Source: Mycetocola tolaasinivorans (GTDB lineage: Bacteria > Actinomycetota > Actinomycetes > Actinomycetales > Microbacteriaceae). Taken from it: a DNA stretch of 64,000 bases. The translations under genes and the position numbers were made by a program. Positions 43,410 through 53,991 of this stretch are shown here, piece by piece (positions within the stretch are counted from its first letter, which is position 1; each line of letters begins with the position of its first letter). Below the pieces are notes generated by a model. It was not told the origin of the DNA. It made no database searches and worked only from the letters and a program-made list of their open reading frames with translations. The stretch covers positions 186,001 to 250,000 of the forward strand of contig NZ_RCUX01000003.1 in NCBI RefSeq assembly GCF_003667565.1, given 5' to 3'.

Positions 43410-44117
43410 TTAGCGGGCGCGCTGCGGGCGAACCTTGAAGGGGTCAACGCCCTTGGGGATCGGCAGGTTGTTTCCGAGCGAGGCCAGGCGGTTGCTCACG
43501 GCGATAACCTCGGGCTTGGTGAGGTTCTTCTTTACCTTACGCAGGGTCTTCGGAACCTGGTGCAGCGGCACCGAGTCCGGATCCGGGCCCACAAAGTAGG
43601 TGTTGATCGGAACGTTCGGCAGAATGCGCGACACCTTGCGGCGCTCGTCATCCAGCAGACGCTTGGTGCGAGACTGCGGGCCCTCGGCTACCAGGGCGAT
43701 ACCGCCGCGACCAACGGCGCGGTAGACGGCATCCTGGGTGCGGGGATTCACGTGCACCGGCATCTCCTCGCCGCGCCATCCGCGGGGGAGCGAGCTCCGA
43801 AAAATCGCGCCCACGGCACCGGGCTGGCCCTCGATCTGCCCGTAGGCGGCGCGCTCGGCGCGTCGACCCAGGATGATCATGGCGATGAGTACACCGGCGA
43901 ACAGACCGGCGATCAGCCAGAGAACGAGACCAAATACGCTGCCACCGGCGAGCCACAGGGCCATGACCAGACCGACGGCGATACCGCCGATGAGTCCGAG
44001 GGCCATCAACCAGACGACGGTGGAGTCGTAGCGGCGGGTCATCTGGAAGACCTGCCACATCTGTTTGAAGCGGCCGGGTTCCTTCTGCGCCTTTGCGGGC
44101 TTTTCCTTACGTGCCAT
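43410..44117 (-). CDS. DUF4191 membrane protein
   Basis: 235 residues. Basic N-terminus (MARKEKPAKAQKEPGRFKQM), two membrane helices (VVWLMALGLIGGIAVGLVMA and GSVFGLVLWLIAGLFAGVLI) and a cytoplasmic C-terminal domain of about 140 residues with NVPINTYFVGPDPDSVPLHQ. Matches the actinobacterial DUF4191 family, whose function is unknown and which often lies near the lipoyl/E2 and lipA/lipB genes. The start at MARKEK is chosen over a longer frame because the latter adds an Arg-rich stretch over the preceding gap. Downstream of sucB on the same strand but separated by a terminator. Confidence 0.88.
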   Translation of the reverse strand: MARKEKPAKAQKEPGRFKQMWQVFQMTRRYDSTVVWLMALGLIGGIAVGLVMALWLAGGSVFGLVLWLIAGLFAGVLIAMIILGRRAERAAYGQIEGQPGAVGAIFRSSLPRGWRGEEMPVHVNPRTQDAVYRAVGRGGIALVAEGPQSRTKRLLDDERRKVSRILPNVPINTYFVGPDPDSVPLHQVPKTLRKVKKNLTKPEVIAVSNRLASLGNNLPIPKGVDPFKVRPQRAR

Positions 44118-44172
44118 GACTCCAGGATACCGGTTGTTGCGCCCCCGCGTGTACGCCATCAGCGCACGAAAC

Positions 44173-44214
44173 GGTAAAGGCCGGGGCCTCCGTGTGGAAG
44201 CCCCGGCCTTTACC
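44173..44214 (-). terminator. terminator of the E2 gene
   Basis: GGTAAAGGCCGGGGC / GCCCCGGCCTTTACC hairpin 14 nt beyond the sucB stop codon. Confidence 0.85.
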
Positions 44215-44227
44215 GGTGTGGAATGCC

Positions 44228-45631
44228 TTAGATTCCGAGGTTACCCTCGAAGTTTCCGGCCTCCAGGCGTGCCTTGATGGTGGTGAGGAAGCGAGCTGCA
44301 TCCGCGCCATCAACAATGCGGTGGTCGTACGAGAGAGCCAGGTAGACGCTCGAACGGATGGCGATCGAGTCGACACCACCGTTGGAGATCACGGCCGGCT
44401 TCTTGAAGACGACACCGGTGCCGAGAATGGCACTCTGCGGCAGGAACACCAGCGGGGTGTCGAACAGTGCGCCACGCGAACCGGTGTTGGTCAGCGTGAA
44501 GGTACCGCCCGAGAGCTCGTCCGGGGTCAGCTTGTTGTCGCGGGTGCGGGCGGCCAGGTCACCGATCTCGGTGGCCAGGTCGGCCAGCGAGAGCTCACCG
44601 GCGTCGCGCACGACCGGAGTCAGCAGGCCACGCTCGGTGTCCACGGCGATCGAGATGTTCTCGGTGGCAGGGTAGACGATGCTGTCGCCGTCAACGGTGG
44701 CGTTGATGACGGGGTACTGACGCAGTGCCTCGGCGGCAGCCAGGGCGAAGAACGGCAGGAACGAGAGCTTCGCGCCGGTCTTCTCCAGGAACTCACCCTT
44801 GAACTTGTCGCGGAGGATGGCAACGTTGGTGACGTCAACCTCAACAACGGTGGTCAGCTGGGCGGTCTGCTGCAGCGAAGCAACGGCGCGCTCGGCCACA
44901 ACCTTGCGCAGACGGCTCATCTTTGCGGTGGTGCCACGCAGCGGCGAGATCTCAACAACCGGGGCAGCGGCCGCGGCCGATGCGGCCGGAGCCGAGGTGC
45001 CCGCGCTCAGGACGTCTTCCTTGCGGATGCGTCCACCGACGCCGGTGCCGACGACGGTAGCGAGGTCAACACCCTGCTGCTGTGCCAGGCGGCGAACCAG
45101 CGGGGTGACGTAGCCGTTGCCACCGGCGGGTGCGGCGGGAGCTGCCGGAGCGGCGGCAGCCGGAGCAACCGGGGCTGCTGCGGGAACCGATACCGGGGTG
45201 ACGGCAGCGGTGGGCGGCGGTGCCACGGGTGCGGCGGCGACCGGTGCGGCAGCAACCGGAGCTACCGGAGCCGCGGCCACGGGGGCTGCGGCGGGAGCCG
45301 GCGCGGCCGGTGCGGCGGCAGCCGGTGCCTCGGCGGCCGGTGCCTCGGCGGCCGGTGCCTCTGCGGCGGGGGTGGCGGGAGCAGCTGCACCCGAGCCATC
45401 GCCAATCTTTACCAGGACGGCGCCAACCTCGACGGTTTCGTCTTCCTCAACGAGGATCTCCTCAATAACGCCGGCAATCGGCGAGGGGATCTCAGTGTCA
45501 ACCTTGTCGGTCGAAACCTCGAGCAGCGGCTCGTCTACCTCTACCTGATCGCCAACGTTCTTCAGCCAACGCGTAACGGTGCCCTCGGTGACGCTTTCGC
45601 CCAGGGCCGGCAGGACCACGGATTCACTCAT
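44228..45631 (-). CDS. sucB: dihydrolipoamide acyltransferase, E2 of 2-oxoacid dehydrogenase complexes
   Basis: 467 residues. One lipoyl domain at about 1-77 with the lipoylated Lys in EVSTDKVDTEIPS, a long Ala/Pro linker (about 85-175), an E3-binding domain (VTPLVRRLAQQQGVDLATVV) and the catalytic domain from about 235 to the end with the active-site HRIVDGADAARFL. The usual database name is succinyltransferase, but in actinobacteria this protein (AceF) serves both pyruvate and 2-oxoglutarate complexes, so it is the probable partner of AceE at 0.7-3.4 kb. It starts 53 nt after lpd with AAGGAGACAAGG; the linker is coded by a 15-bp tandem repeat. Confidence 0.93.
   Translation of the reverse strand: MSESVVLPALGESVTEGTVTRWLKNVGDQVEVDEPLLEVSTDKVDTEIPSPIAGVIEEILVEEDETVEVGAVLVKIGDGSGAAAPATPAAEAPAAEAPAAEAPAAAAPAAPAPAAAPVAAAPVAPVAAAPVAAAPVAPPPTAAVTPVSVPAAAPVAPAAAAPAAPAAPAGGNGYVTPLVRRLAQQQGVDLATVVGTGVGGRIRKEDVLSAGTSAPAASAAAAAPVVEISPLRGTTAKMSRLRKVVAERAVASLQQTAQLTTVVEVDVTNVAILRDKFKGEFLEKTGAKLSFLPFFALAAAEALRQYPVINATVDGDSIVYPATENISIAVDTERGLLTPVVRDAGELSLADLATEIGDLAARTRDNKLTPDELSGGTFTLTNTGSRGALFDTPLVFLPQSAILGTGVVFKKPAVISNGGVDSIAIRSSVYLALSYDHRIVDGADAARFLTTIKARLEAGNFEGNLGI
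45321..45365. repeat. 15-bp tandem repeat in the E2 linker
   Basis: Three copies of GCCGGTGCCTCGGCG (the last with one change) coding on the minus strand for AEAPA repeats in the flexible linker; copy number could vary between strains. Confidence 0.85.
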
Positions 45632-45683
45632 GACCTTGTCTCCTTAAAACCTAAAATTGTGTGTGCGGATGTATCGGTGCGTA

Positions 45684-47057
45684 CTACAGGGTGTGCAGCG
45701 GCTTGCCAGCGAGGTACAGGAACGCCTCGCCCAGTGCCTCATTCTGGGTGGGGTGCGCGTGGATCAGCGGCGCGATGTCCTCCGGGTGTGCTTCCCAGTT
45801 GACAATGAGCTGTGCCTCACCGATCAGTTCGCCCACGCGGGCACCGATCATGTGCACGCCGACCACGGGGCCGTCGTTCACGCGAACAACCTTGACGTTA
45901 CCCGCGGTACCGAGGATCTCGCTCTTGCCGTTACCGGCGAGGTTGTAGTCGTAGCTCGTGATGGAGTCGGCGCCGTACTGCTCCTTGGCCTTTGCCTCGG
46001 TCAGGCCAACCGAGGCAACCTCGGGCTCGCTGTAGGTGACCTTGGGGATGTTGACGTCCTCAATGATGACCGGGTTCAGACCGGCGATCTCCTCGGCGAC
46101 AAAGATTCCCTGCTGGAAACCACGGTGTGCGAGCTGCAGGCCCGGAACGATGTCACCCACGGCCCAGAGGTTCGGGATGTTCGTCTGCAGGCGCTCGTTG
46201 GTGATCACGAAGCCGCGATCGATGGTGACACCAACCTCTTCGAAACCGAGGTTTGCGGTGGCGGGGCCACGGCCCACGGCGACCAGCAGGATCTCGGCTT
46301 CGATGGTCTTGCCATCTTCCAGGGTGACAACAACACCGTTCTCGTGCTGGGTAACGCTCTGGAAGCGAATGCCCAGCGAGTAGTTGATGCCGCGCTTGCG
46401 GAATGCCCGCTCGAGGCCCTTCGAGATTGCCTCGTCCTCGTTCGGAACCAGGTGGGGCAGGCCCTCGATGATGGTCACGTCGGAGCCGAAGGACTTCCAG
46501 ACGCTCGCAAACTCCACGCCGATCACGCCGCCGCCGAGGATCGCGACGGATCCCGGGACGAACGGCAGCTCGAGTGCCTGCTCGGAGGTCATCACGCGAC
46601 CACCGATTTCCAGGCCCGGCAGAGAACGGCTGTAGGAACCGGTGGCCAGCACGACGTGCTTACCCACGATGGTCTGGTCGCCGACCTGCACGGTGTTGGG
46701 AGCGGTCAGGCGGCCTTCACCCTCGATCGTGGTGATCTTGCGAGCCTTCACCAGGCCCTGGAGGCCCTTGTACTTCTTCGAGATGATGTTCTCGCGGTAG
46801 GCGGTCACGCCGGCCATGTCCACACCGTTCAGGGTTGCGGAAATACCGAACTGCGCGGCCTCGCGGGTTACATCGGCGACCTCGGCCGCGTGCAGCAGCG
46901 CCTTGGTCGGGATGCAGCCGCGGTGCAGGCAGGTGCCACCGACCTTGTCCTTCTCAATCAGTGCCACCGAGAAGCCGAGCTCGCTTGCGCGCAGGGCCGC
47001 CGCGTAGCCTCCACTTCCACCGCCGAGTACGACGATGTCAAAATTCTGCTCCGTCAC
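45684..47057 (-). CDS. lpdA: dihydrolipoyl dehydrogenase (E3)
   Basis: 457 residues, FAD-dependent. Regenerates oxidised lipoamide for the 2-oxoacid dehydrogenase complexes, reducing NAD+. FAD motif GGGSGGYAAALRASELG (about 12-28), redox-active disulfide GGTCLHRGCIPTK (about 40-52), NAD motif VAILGGGVIGVEFASVWKSFG, and the C-terminal dimer segment with HAHPTQNEALGEAF carrying the catalytic His-Glu pair. GTG start with GGGAG about 7 nt upstream. In an operon with sucB downstream; pepA lies upstream on the same strand. Confidence 0.97.
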   Translation of the reverse strand: MTEQNFDIVVLGGGSGGYAAALRASELGFSVALIEKDKVGGTCLHRGCIPTKALLHAAEVADVTREAAQFGISATLNGVDMAGVTAYRENIISKKYKGLQGLVKARKITTIEGEGRLTAPNTVQVGDQTIVGKHVVLATGSYSRSLPGLEIGGRVMTSEQALELPFVPGSVAILGGGVIGVEFASVWKSFGSDVTIIEGLPHLVPNEDEAISKGLERAFRKRGINYSLGIRFQSVTQHENGVVVTLEDGKTIEAEILLVAVGRGPATANLGFEEVGVTIDRGFVITNERLQTNIPNLWAVGDIVPGLQLAHRGFQQGIFVAEEIAGLNPVIIEDVNIPKVTYSEPEVASVGLTEAKAKEQYGADSITSYDYNLAGNGKSEILGTAGNVKVVRVNDGPVVGVHMIGARVGELIGEAQLIVNWEAHPEDIAPLIHAHPTQNEALGEAFLYLAGKPLHTL

Positions 47058-47149
47058 TGAGCTACTCCCTCATGAGTCTTGAATTGAGCTGTTTGTGCGA
47101 GACCATTGTGTGGCTCGCCGAGGTGGTAAAGGCCACCATAAGAACCTTA

Positions 47150-48646
47150 CTACCTACGCGAATATTCTTCGGCAAGCGAAAGCAGCAGACGCACGCCCGA
47201 GGCGGTTGCGCCGGCACCGGTAAATCCGTACGCGCCGCCGCCGTTGTCGGCGGGACCCGCGATATCCAGGTGTGCCCAGGGGATCGTGGTGTCTGGAGCA
47301 TCGGCCCGCGGGGTCGCAAATTCCTTCAGGAAGTGCGCAGCTACGAGCATGCCGCCGTTGCGGTTGCTCACGTTTGCGTTCATGATGTCCGCAACCTGAG
47401 AGTTCAGGATGCCGCGCAGTTCGGCGGGCATCGGCATCGCCCAGGCGGGCTCACCCACGGCGGTGGATGCGGAGAGGACATCCTGGACGAGGTCGTCATC
47501 ACCCAGTACACCCATGTAGCGGTCTCCGAGGGCGACCAGGGCGGCTCCGGTCAGGGTGGCGATGTCGACGATTGCGTCGGGCTGTTCCTCACCGGCGGCA
47601 ACCAGGCCGTCGGCGAGGACCAGGCGGCCCTCGGCGTCGGTGTTGGTGACCTCGACGGTGCGACCGCCACGAATGGTGATGACGTCGCCGGGGCGGATGG
47701 CCGAACCGGAGGGCATGTTCTCGGCGAGGCAGAGCCAGCCGGTCAGGCGAATGGGGAGGCCAAGCTCCGCGGCGGCGGTCAGGGTGCCGAGTACGGCCGC
47801 GGCGCCGGCCATGTCAAACTTCATGCCGAGCATCGAGTTCGCGGGCTTCAGCGAGAGTCCACCGGTGTCGAAGGTGATGCCCTTACCCACGAGGGCGAGG
47901 TGCTTCTGGGCGCCCTCGGGGGAGTAGCTGATCTTCAGCAGGCGCGGGCCGCGGGTCGACCCCTGGCCAACTCCGCTCAGGCCACCGAAGCCATCGGTGC
48001 GCAGCGCCTCGTCGTCCCACACGGTGAACTCGAGCGGCAGGTTCTCGCCGGCCTGAACGGCGGCGGCAACCATGCTCTCGGGGTACATGTCGTTGGCGGG
48101 GGTGTTGACGAGATCCTTGGTGAGGGCGACGGCCTCGGCCACGGCGCCCGCACGGGCGATGATCGCATCGCGCTCGGCAGAGTCGCCCAGCTCGGAGGAG
48201 ACGGTGACGTTCTTCACGTTCGGCTTCTGCTCGGCCTGGGTGGCGCCGCGGTAGTCGATGAAGGAGTAGGCACCCAGGGCGGCACCCTCGGTCACGGCCT
48301 CGAGGTCCGTGGTCGTGGTGACCGGGAACGCAATGGTCACGCTCTCGGTACCGGCGAGCTGGCGCACAGCCGAACCGGCTGCGGAGCGCAGGCGGTCGGT
48401 GGTCGGCTCGCCGCCGAGACCGATGATGGCGATCGAATCGGCGGTGCCAGCCACGGCGGGCAGACGCACGAGGCGATCCGCGGCACCGGTGATACCGAGC
48501 GGGGCGATCAGTTCGGCAACGGCGTCAAAGCCCTCGGGCGCGAAGAGACGCACATCGGTTCCGGAGCCGATGGCCCCCAGAACGAGGACGGTACCGGTGG
48601 CCGAAACGGCCGGGGTGGAGGAGATATTCAGAACGGGAACGGTCAT
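47150..48646 (-). CDS. pepA: leucyl aminopeptidase (M17)
   Basis: 498 residues. Metallo-exopeptidase releasing N-terminal residues from peptides in the cytoplasm. The C-terminal catalytic half holds the M17 signature NTDAEGRLVLADGL, the metal ligands in LVGKGITFDTGGLSLKP and LGMKFDMAGAAAVLG, and the catalytic Arg of the signature. The N-terminal regulatory domain is typical. The start at MTVPVLNIS gives the normal length. It is divergent from the PAC2 gene (142 nt) and precedes lpd by 92 nt on the same strand. Confidence 0.96.
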   Translation of the reverse strand: MTVPVLNISSTPAVSATGTVLVLGAIGSGTDVRLFAPEGFDAVAELIAPLGITGAADRLVRLPAVAGTADSIAIIGLGGEPTTDRLRSAAGSAVRQLAGTESVTIAFPVTTTTDLEAVTEGAALGAYSFIDYRGATQAEQKPNVKNVTVSSELGDSAERDAIIARAGAVAEAVALTKDLVNTPANDMYPESMVAAAVQAGENLPLEFTVWDDEALRTDGFGGLSGVGQGSTRGPRLLKISYSPEGAQKHLALVGKGITFDTGGLSLKPANSMLGMKFDMAGAAAVLGTLTAAAELGLPIRLTGWLCLAENMPSGSAIRPGDVITIRGGRTVEVTNTDAEGRLVLADGLVAAGEEQPDAIVDIATLTGAALVALGDRYMGVLGDDDLVQDVLSASTAVGEPAWAMPMPAELRGILNSQVADIMNANVSNRNGGMLVAAHFLKEFATPRADAPDTTIPWAHLDIAGPADNGGGAYGFTGAGATASGVRLLLSLAEEYSRR

Positions 48647-48776
48647 GGTTCCATGCTATGCCCACCGCCCCGGGTTTTGCCCGTCATGGCGTGGCGTGGA
48701 TGTGGCGTTTGTGCACTGTTCGCTACTGGCAAAGCGCCCGACGCTAAAAACGGAGGTTCCTTCCGGATCTCGGCCG

Positions 48777-48782
48777 TAGAGT
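48777..48782 (+). promoter_or_regulatory. -10 hexamer of a leaderless PAC2-gene transcript
   Basis: TAGAGT ends 6 nt before ATG 48789 with no ribosome site between. Confidence 0.45.
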
Positions 48783-48788
48783 TGATCC

Positions 48789-49727
48789 ATGGCATCCTCC
48801 GACCGACTCTCCTCCCTACTGATTGACCCCGCAGAGGTCCCGCACGGGCTCGATCTGGTTGTTGCGCTCACGGGTTACTCGGATGCGGGCAACGCCTCGT
48901 CGCAGTTCATCGATTATGTGCGTGAAAACCTCGACGCCCGCACCGTTGCGGTCTTCGATAACGACACCCTGCTCGACTATCGCGCGCGCCGCCCGCTCGC
49001 GGTGTTCGACGAGGATCACCTCTCGGACTACGTTGCGCCGCGCCTCGAACTGACCCTCGTGCACGACGAACTCTCGCAACCCTTCCTCCTGCTGAGCGGC
49101 TATGAGCCCGACTTTAAATGGGAGGGATTCGTTCGCGAAATCACCGGATTTATCGATACGTTTGCGATCGCCCGCACCACCTGGATGCACGCGGTCCCGA
49201 TGCCCGTGCCGCACACCCGCCCGATCGGCGTGACCGTGAGCGGTACGCGGGCAGACCTCATCGAGTCCCTGACCGTGTGGCGCCCGCAGACCCAGCTCCC
49301 GGCGAACGTGCTGCACCTGTTGGAGTTCCGCCTCGCCGAGCACGGTCTCGCGGTGGCCGGCCTCGCCCTGCTCACCCCGCACTATCTGAGTGACACCCAG
49401 TACCCCGAGGCCCTGACCGCCGCGATCGAGTACATCGGGGCCGCAACCGGGCTGATCCTGCCCACCGATGGTTTGCGCGATGCCGCCCGCGAGTTCGTGG
49501 AACGACTGAACGAGCAGGTTGCGGGCAACGATGAGCTGCGCCGCCTGGTCGCCACGCTCGAGGAGCGCTACGACTCCTACATGGAATCGAATCACCCCGC
49601 ATCGCCGTTCGTCGCGATGGACGGCTCCCTGCCCTCGGCCGATGAGATCGCCGCCGAGCTCGAACGCTTCCTCGCCGCCCGTCCGGAGGACGGCGATCCC
49701 TTCGATCGGGACACCCCGACCGAGTAG
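48789..49727 (+). CDS. PAC2-family protein
   Basis: 312 residues of the PAC2 (proteasome assembly chaperone-like) family, widely conserved in actinobacteria. Seen are the N-terminal LVVALTGYSDAGNASSQFID and the central FRLAEHGLAVAGLALLTPHY; the C-terminal part is helical with LVATLEERYDSYMESNHPAS. Actinobacterial members are linked to proteasome or ATP-grasp functions without a defined reaction. The start appears leaderless. It is followed by a hairpin terminator and then an MFS gene. Confidence 0.88.
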   Translation: MASSDRLSSLLIDPAEVPHGLDLVVALTGYSDAGNASSQFIDYVRENLDARTVAVFDNDTLLDYRARRPLAVFDEDHLSDYVAPRLELTLVHDELSQPFLLLSGYEPDFKWEGFVREITGFIDTFAIARTTWMHAVPMPVPHTRPIGVTVSGTRADLIESLTVWRPQTQLPANVLHLLEFRLAEHGLAVAGLALLTPHYLSDTQYPEALTAAIEYIGAATGLILPTDGLRDAAREFVERLNEQVAGNDELRRLVATLEERYDSYMESNHPASPFVAMDGSLPSADEIAAELERFLAARPEDGDPFDRDTPTE

Positions 49728-49746
49728 CGCGCGAGTATTGAGACGC

Positions 49747-49790
49747 GGGGCCGCAGCGAAAACTATTCGTTGCGGCCCCCGGTCTTTTGC
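49747..49790 (+). terminator. terminator of the PAC2 gene
   Basis: GGGGCCGCAGCGAA / TTCGTTGCGGCCCC with a 5-nt loop (one mismatch), then a T-containing tail GGTCTTTT. Confidence 0.8.
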
Positions 49791-49826
49791 CGGGCGGGGC
49801 GCATCGAATCGATACGAGACGCCCGA

Positions 49827-49832
49827 TATGCT
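49827..49832 (+). promoter_or_regulatory. -10 hexamer of a leaderless MFS-gene transcript
   Basis: TATGCT ends 6 nt before GTG 49839; a TCGAAT-like -35 is 17 bp upstream (49804-49809). Confidence 0.45.
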
Positions 49833-49838
49833 GGCGTA

Positions 49839-51173
49839 GTGAATACGCGCACATCCTGGATTGTCTTTTGGATCGGCGCCCTGGCCTACATGGTTGCCGT
49901 CCTGCAGCGCGCCACCATGGGTGTGGCCGGGGTTTCCGCCGTAGAACGCTTCGACGCAACCGCCGCGGCCTTTTCCACGCTCGCCGTCATGCAGCTCGTC
50001 ATCTATGCGGGGATGCAGGTTCCGGTTGGCGTGCTCATCGACCGCCTGGGGCCACGCGTTCTCATCATCTTCGGTCTGATCTTCCTGACGGCGGGTCAGG
50101 TCATCCTCGCGCTGGCCGATCAGCTGGGTGTGGCGGTGCTCGGCCGCATCCTGGTGGGCGCCGGTGATGCGGCAATCTTTGTATCGGTACTGCGCCTCAT
50201 CTCGTCCTGGTTTACGGGCAAGTGGGTGCCGCAGCTCTCGCAGTGGATCGGCAATATTGGGCAGCTGGGCCAGGTGCTCTCCGCCCTGCCCTTTGCCTGG
50301 GTGCTGCACCGTTTCGGCTGGAGCCCGGCGTTCCTGAGTGCGGCCGCGCTGTGTGTGTTGGCCCTGGTACTCGTGCTGGCTACCGTGCGCGACCGCCCGC
50401 GCGACGCTCCGGTGCCGCCGCCCGTGGGTACCTGGGGCCAGTCGGTGCGCGAGCTCGGTCTGGCGCTGCGCCGACCGGGAACCCAGCTGGGGTTCTGGTC
50501 GCACTTCACCACCCAGTCTCCCGGCACCGTGTTTTCCCTCCTGTGGGGCATCCCGTTCATGGTTTATGGACTGGGCTATACCGAGGGTTTCGCGGCCGCC
50601 ATGCTGCTGGTTGTGGTCTTCTCCGGTATCGCGATCGGCCCGGTTCTCGGTCTTCTGAGTGCCCGATACCCCTACCGCCGGAGCAATATCGTGCTCGGTC
50701 TGGTCTTCGCCATCGCGATCGCCTGGGCCGCGGTACTTCTGTGGCCGGGGGAGCCGCCGCTGTGGCTCGTCATCATCATGCTGGTTGCCATGGGCGCGGG
50801 TGGCCCGGGCTCGCTGATCGGGTTCGACTTCGCGCGCACCTACAACCCCTCGCGTGTGCTGGGTTCCGCTAACGGGCTGGTGAACGTCGGCGGGTTCAGC
50901 GCGAGCTTCGTGATCATGTTCCTGATGGGTGTGATCCTCGACTTCGTGGGCGGCCATGGCGGGCCGCCCTCGGCGGTGTACTCGCTGCACTCGTTCCGGT
51001 TTGCGATGATCATTCAGTTCGTGGTGATCGCGTTCGGTGTGATCATGCTGTTCCGGGCTCGTCGACGCACACGCAGCGTGCTCTCCGAGGATGGAATCGA
51101 AGTCGGACCGGTATGGGTGGCGCTTGTTGCACGTCTGCGCAAGAAAGATGGTCGCGACGATCATGACGCCTAG
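49839..51173 (+). CDS. MFS transporter
   Basis: 444 residues with about 12 membrane helices (from SWIVFWIGALAYMVAVLQ to the C-terminus). Motif A-like text between helices 2 and 3 is GVLIDRLGPRVLIIFGLI, and GRILVGAGDAAIFVSVLRL is the later conserved loop. Related to NNP/sugar-phosphate-like MFS carriers; substrate unknown. The GTG at 49839 is chosen because the -10 hexamer TATGCT lies 6 nt upstream and the longer frame reads through promoter sequence. It is a single gene, followed by the 300-bp sigA leader. Confidence 0.86.
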   Translation: MNTRTSWIVFWIGALAYMVAVLQRATMGVAGVSAVERFDATAAAFSTLAVMQLVIYAGMQVPVGVLIDRLGPRVLIIFGLIFLTAGQVILALADQLGVAVLGRILVGAGDAAIFVSVLRLISSWFTGKWVPQLSQWIGNIGQLGQVLSALPFAWVLHRFGWSPAFLSAAALCVLALVLVLATVRDRPRDAPVPPPVGTWGQSVRELGLALRRPGTQLGFWSHFTTQSPGTVFSLLWGIPFMVYGLGYTEGFAAAMLLVVVFSGIAIGPVLGLLSARYPYRRSNIVLGLVFAIAIAWAAVLLWPGEPPLWLVIIMLVAMGAGGPGSLIGFDFARTYNPSRVLGSANGLVNVGGFSASFVIMFLMGVILDFVGGHGGPPSAVYSLHSFRFAMIIQFVVIAFGVIMLFRARRRTRSVLSEDGIEVGPVWVALVARLRKKDGRDDHDA

Positions 51174-51473
51174 TTTCGGGCCATCTGGGGAATAAAAGCC
51201 GCGTAATTTCGGTTCTTTTTAGTGATGTCGGGGGAATCCCTTTCACGTCTACCCCATGTTTCGCCCGTGGCGCAAGCCCCCGTGGCAAAAGTGTGTGTCA
51301 AAGCATGGCATAATGGAGGGTAAGGACCCGTTCTTGACCGAACGTGAGGTGGCTTAATTGCTGCGCATCGCGTGAGGACTTGACATGGGTCCTAGTAATG
51401 TCCGAAAACTATCGTGGCTTAGGAGCGGGTGGGGGATTCCACATACCCGGTCCTGAGACTGAAAGGTGCCTCC
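51174..51473 (+). other. sigA upstream region, 300 bp, no gene
   Basis: Non-coding leader and promoter region. An extended -10 candidate TGGCATAAT lies at 51306-51314. TTGACC followed by TAATTG, and a TTGACA at 51380, are alternatives. A small inverted repeat AGGAC/GTCCT spans 51374-51392. No RNA gene recognised; the long leader could carry post-transcriptional control. Confidence 0.5.
51309..51314 (+). promoter_or_regulatory. candidate -10 of sigA
   Basis: CATAAT preceded by TGG (extended -10). No matching -35; the transcript leader would be about 155 nt. Confidence 0.35.
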
Positions 51474-52680
<1,207 letters not shown>

Positions 52681-52697
<17 letters not shown>

Positions 52698-53991
52698 GCC
52701 GGGCGGCGTGAAGTACGTCCTGCCGATTCTCGCCGGACGGGCCGCGCGTTTCGCGACCCGTCTGCGCGGGGGCGGTAGCGCGCTGCCGGGTGTCGTGGTG
52801 CAGAAGCTCGCCCCCAACGTCATGCGTGATGTGGCCGCAGGCCTCCCGCACGGCGTGGTGTTCATCCTGGGTTCTAACGGGAAGTCCACCACCACCAACA
52901 TCATGACCGACGTTGTGCGCGCACACGGCCTCAGGGTGTTCACGAACCCCAGTGGTGCCAACATGCCCCAGGGCATTGCCTCGGCACTGCTCAAGGAGAC
53001 CTCGCTGACCGGTCGTCTGGACGCCGATATCGCAATCCTCGAGATCGACGAGGGCTACGGTGTGGTGATCGCGGAGCAGCTGCGTCCGCGCGCCGCGGTG
53101 ATTCTGAACCTCCTGGTTGACCAGATCTATCGCTTCGGCGAGCCCGATCGGGTGGCCACCATGTTCCGGAACATCGCTCATGCGGTGGATGGCTACGTGG
53201 CGCTGAACCGTGATGACAACTTCCTGGCGAAGCTCGGTACCGAGCTCGAGCAGGGCGGCAAGCACCGGGTGGAGTACTTCGGTTCGACCCCCGAGGCGTT
53301 GGCCTCCGCCCCGCACGGTCAGGCTTCAGCGCGTGACTACTCGGAGATCGAGGCATCGGCTAACGGTGCACACCCGGTGGCCGAGGTTGTCTCGGCCGCG
53401 GGCAACGAGGCGGTCATTCGCTTCGGCGGGGTCGACTACCCGATCACCATGCCGAGCCGTGGACTGCACTACGCGGTTGACGTCGCGGCCACGCTGACCC
53501 TCGCCGCGCACACCCTGGGTGAGCGCTTCGATGTCACCGTGGCGCTGAAGGCCGTCCAGGCGGGTAAGACCGTCTACGGCCGTGGCGAGATCATGACCGT
53601 GGGTGACCGCGAGGTCGAGATCCTGATGCTGAAGAACCTCGCGTCGCTTCAGCTGAACCTCGACTCGCTCACCTACGAGCCGGATTCGGTGCTGTTTGCC
53701 TACGATGAGTCGTCTTACGATCCCTCCTGGCTGTACAACGCCGACCTCTCGAAGATCAAGCATGTGGACGTCATCTCGGGCCCGAAGGGCGCGTTTGTCG
53801 CGACCCGCCTGGCCTATGAGGGCAAGACCTTTGACCGCATCATTCCGGACGTTACCGAGGCCGTGCAGGCGGTGCTCGATGGGCCCCGCCCGGCGAGCGG
53901 ACGACACACGTTCTTCCTCGACTACGACCAGATGATGGCAACCCGGAAGTACCTGGGTTATAAGGACCTGGAAGCAGGTGCGGCCTCGTGA
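52681..53991 (+). CDS. MurT-like Mur ligase, cysteine-free and divergent
   Basis: 436 residues. Mur ligase fold with an intact P-loop [12 protein letters not shown] (64-72) and EIDEGY, plus the C-terminal DUF1727 domain seen in MurT, the ligase half of lipid II isoglutaminyl synthase that activates the D-Glu alpha-carboxyl. It is unusual: no Cys in the whole protein, so the Cys4 zinc ribbon normally near residues 200-230 is absent; the conserved DGRDTSWLWD-type motif reads [11 protein letters not shown] (344-353) and KNPAG reads KNLAS. The gene overlaps sigA by 17 nt if GTG 52681 is used (TTG 52690 and GTG 52708 are alternatives) and the GatD-like gene by 4 nt. Function probably altered; see findings. 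Confidence 0.85.

Noticed and set aside
45120-45400. Repetitive GC-rich segment that could look like an inserted repeat
   Set aside because: It codes for the Ala/Pro linker of the E2 protein in frame; such repeats are normal for this region.
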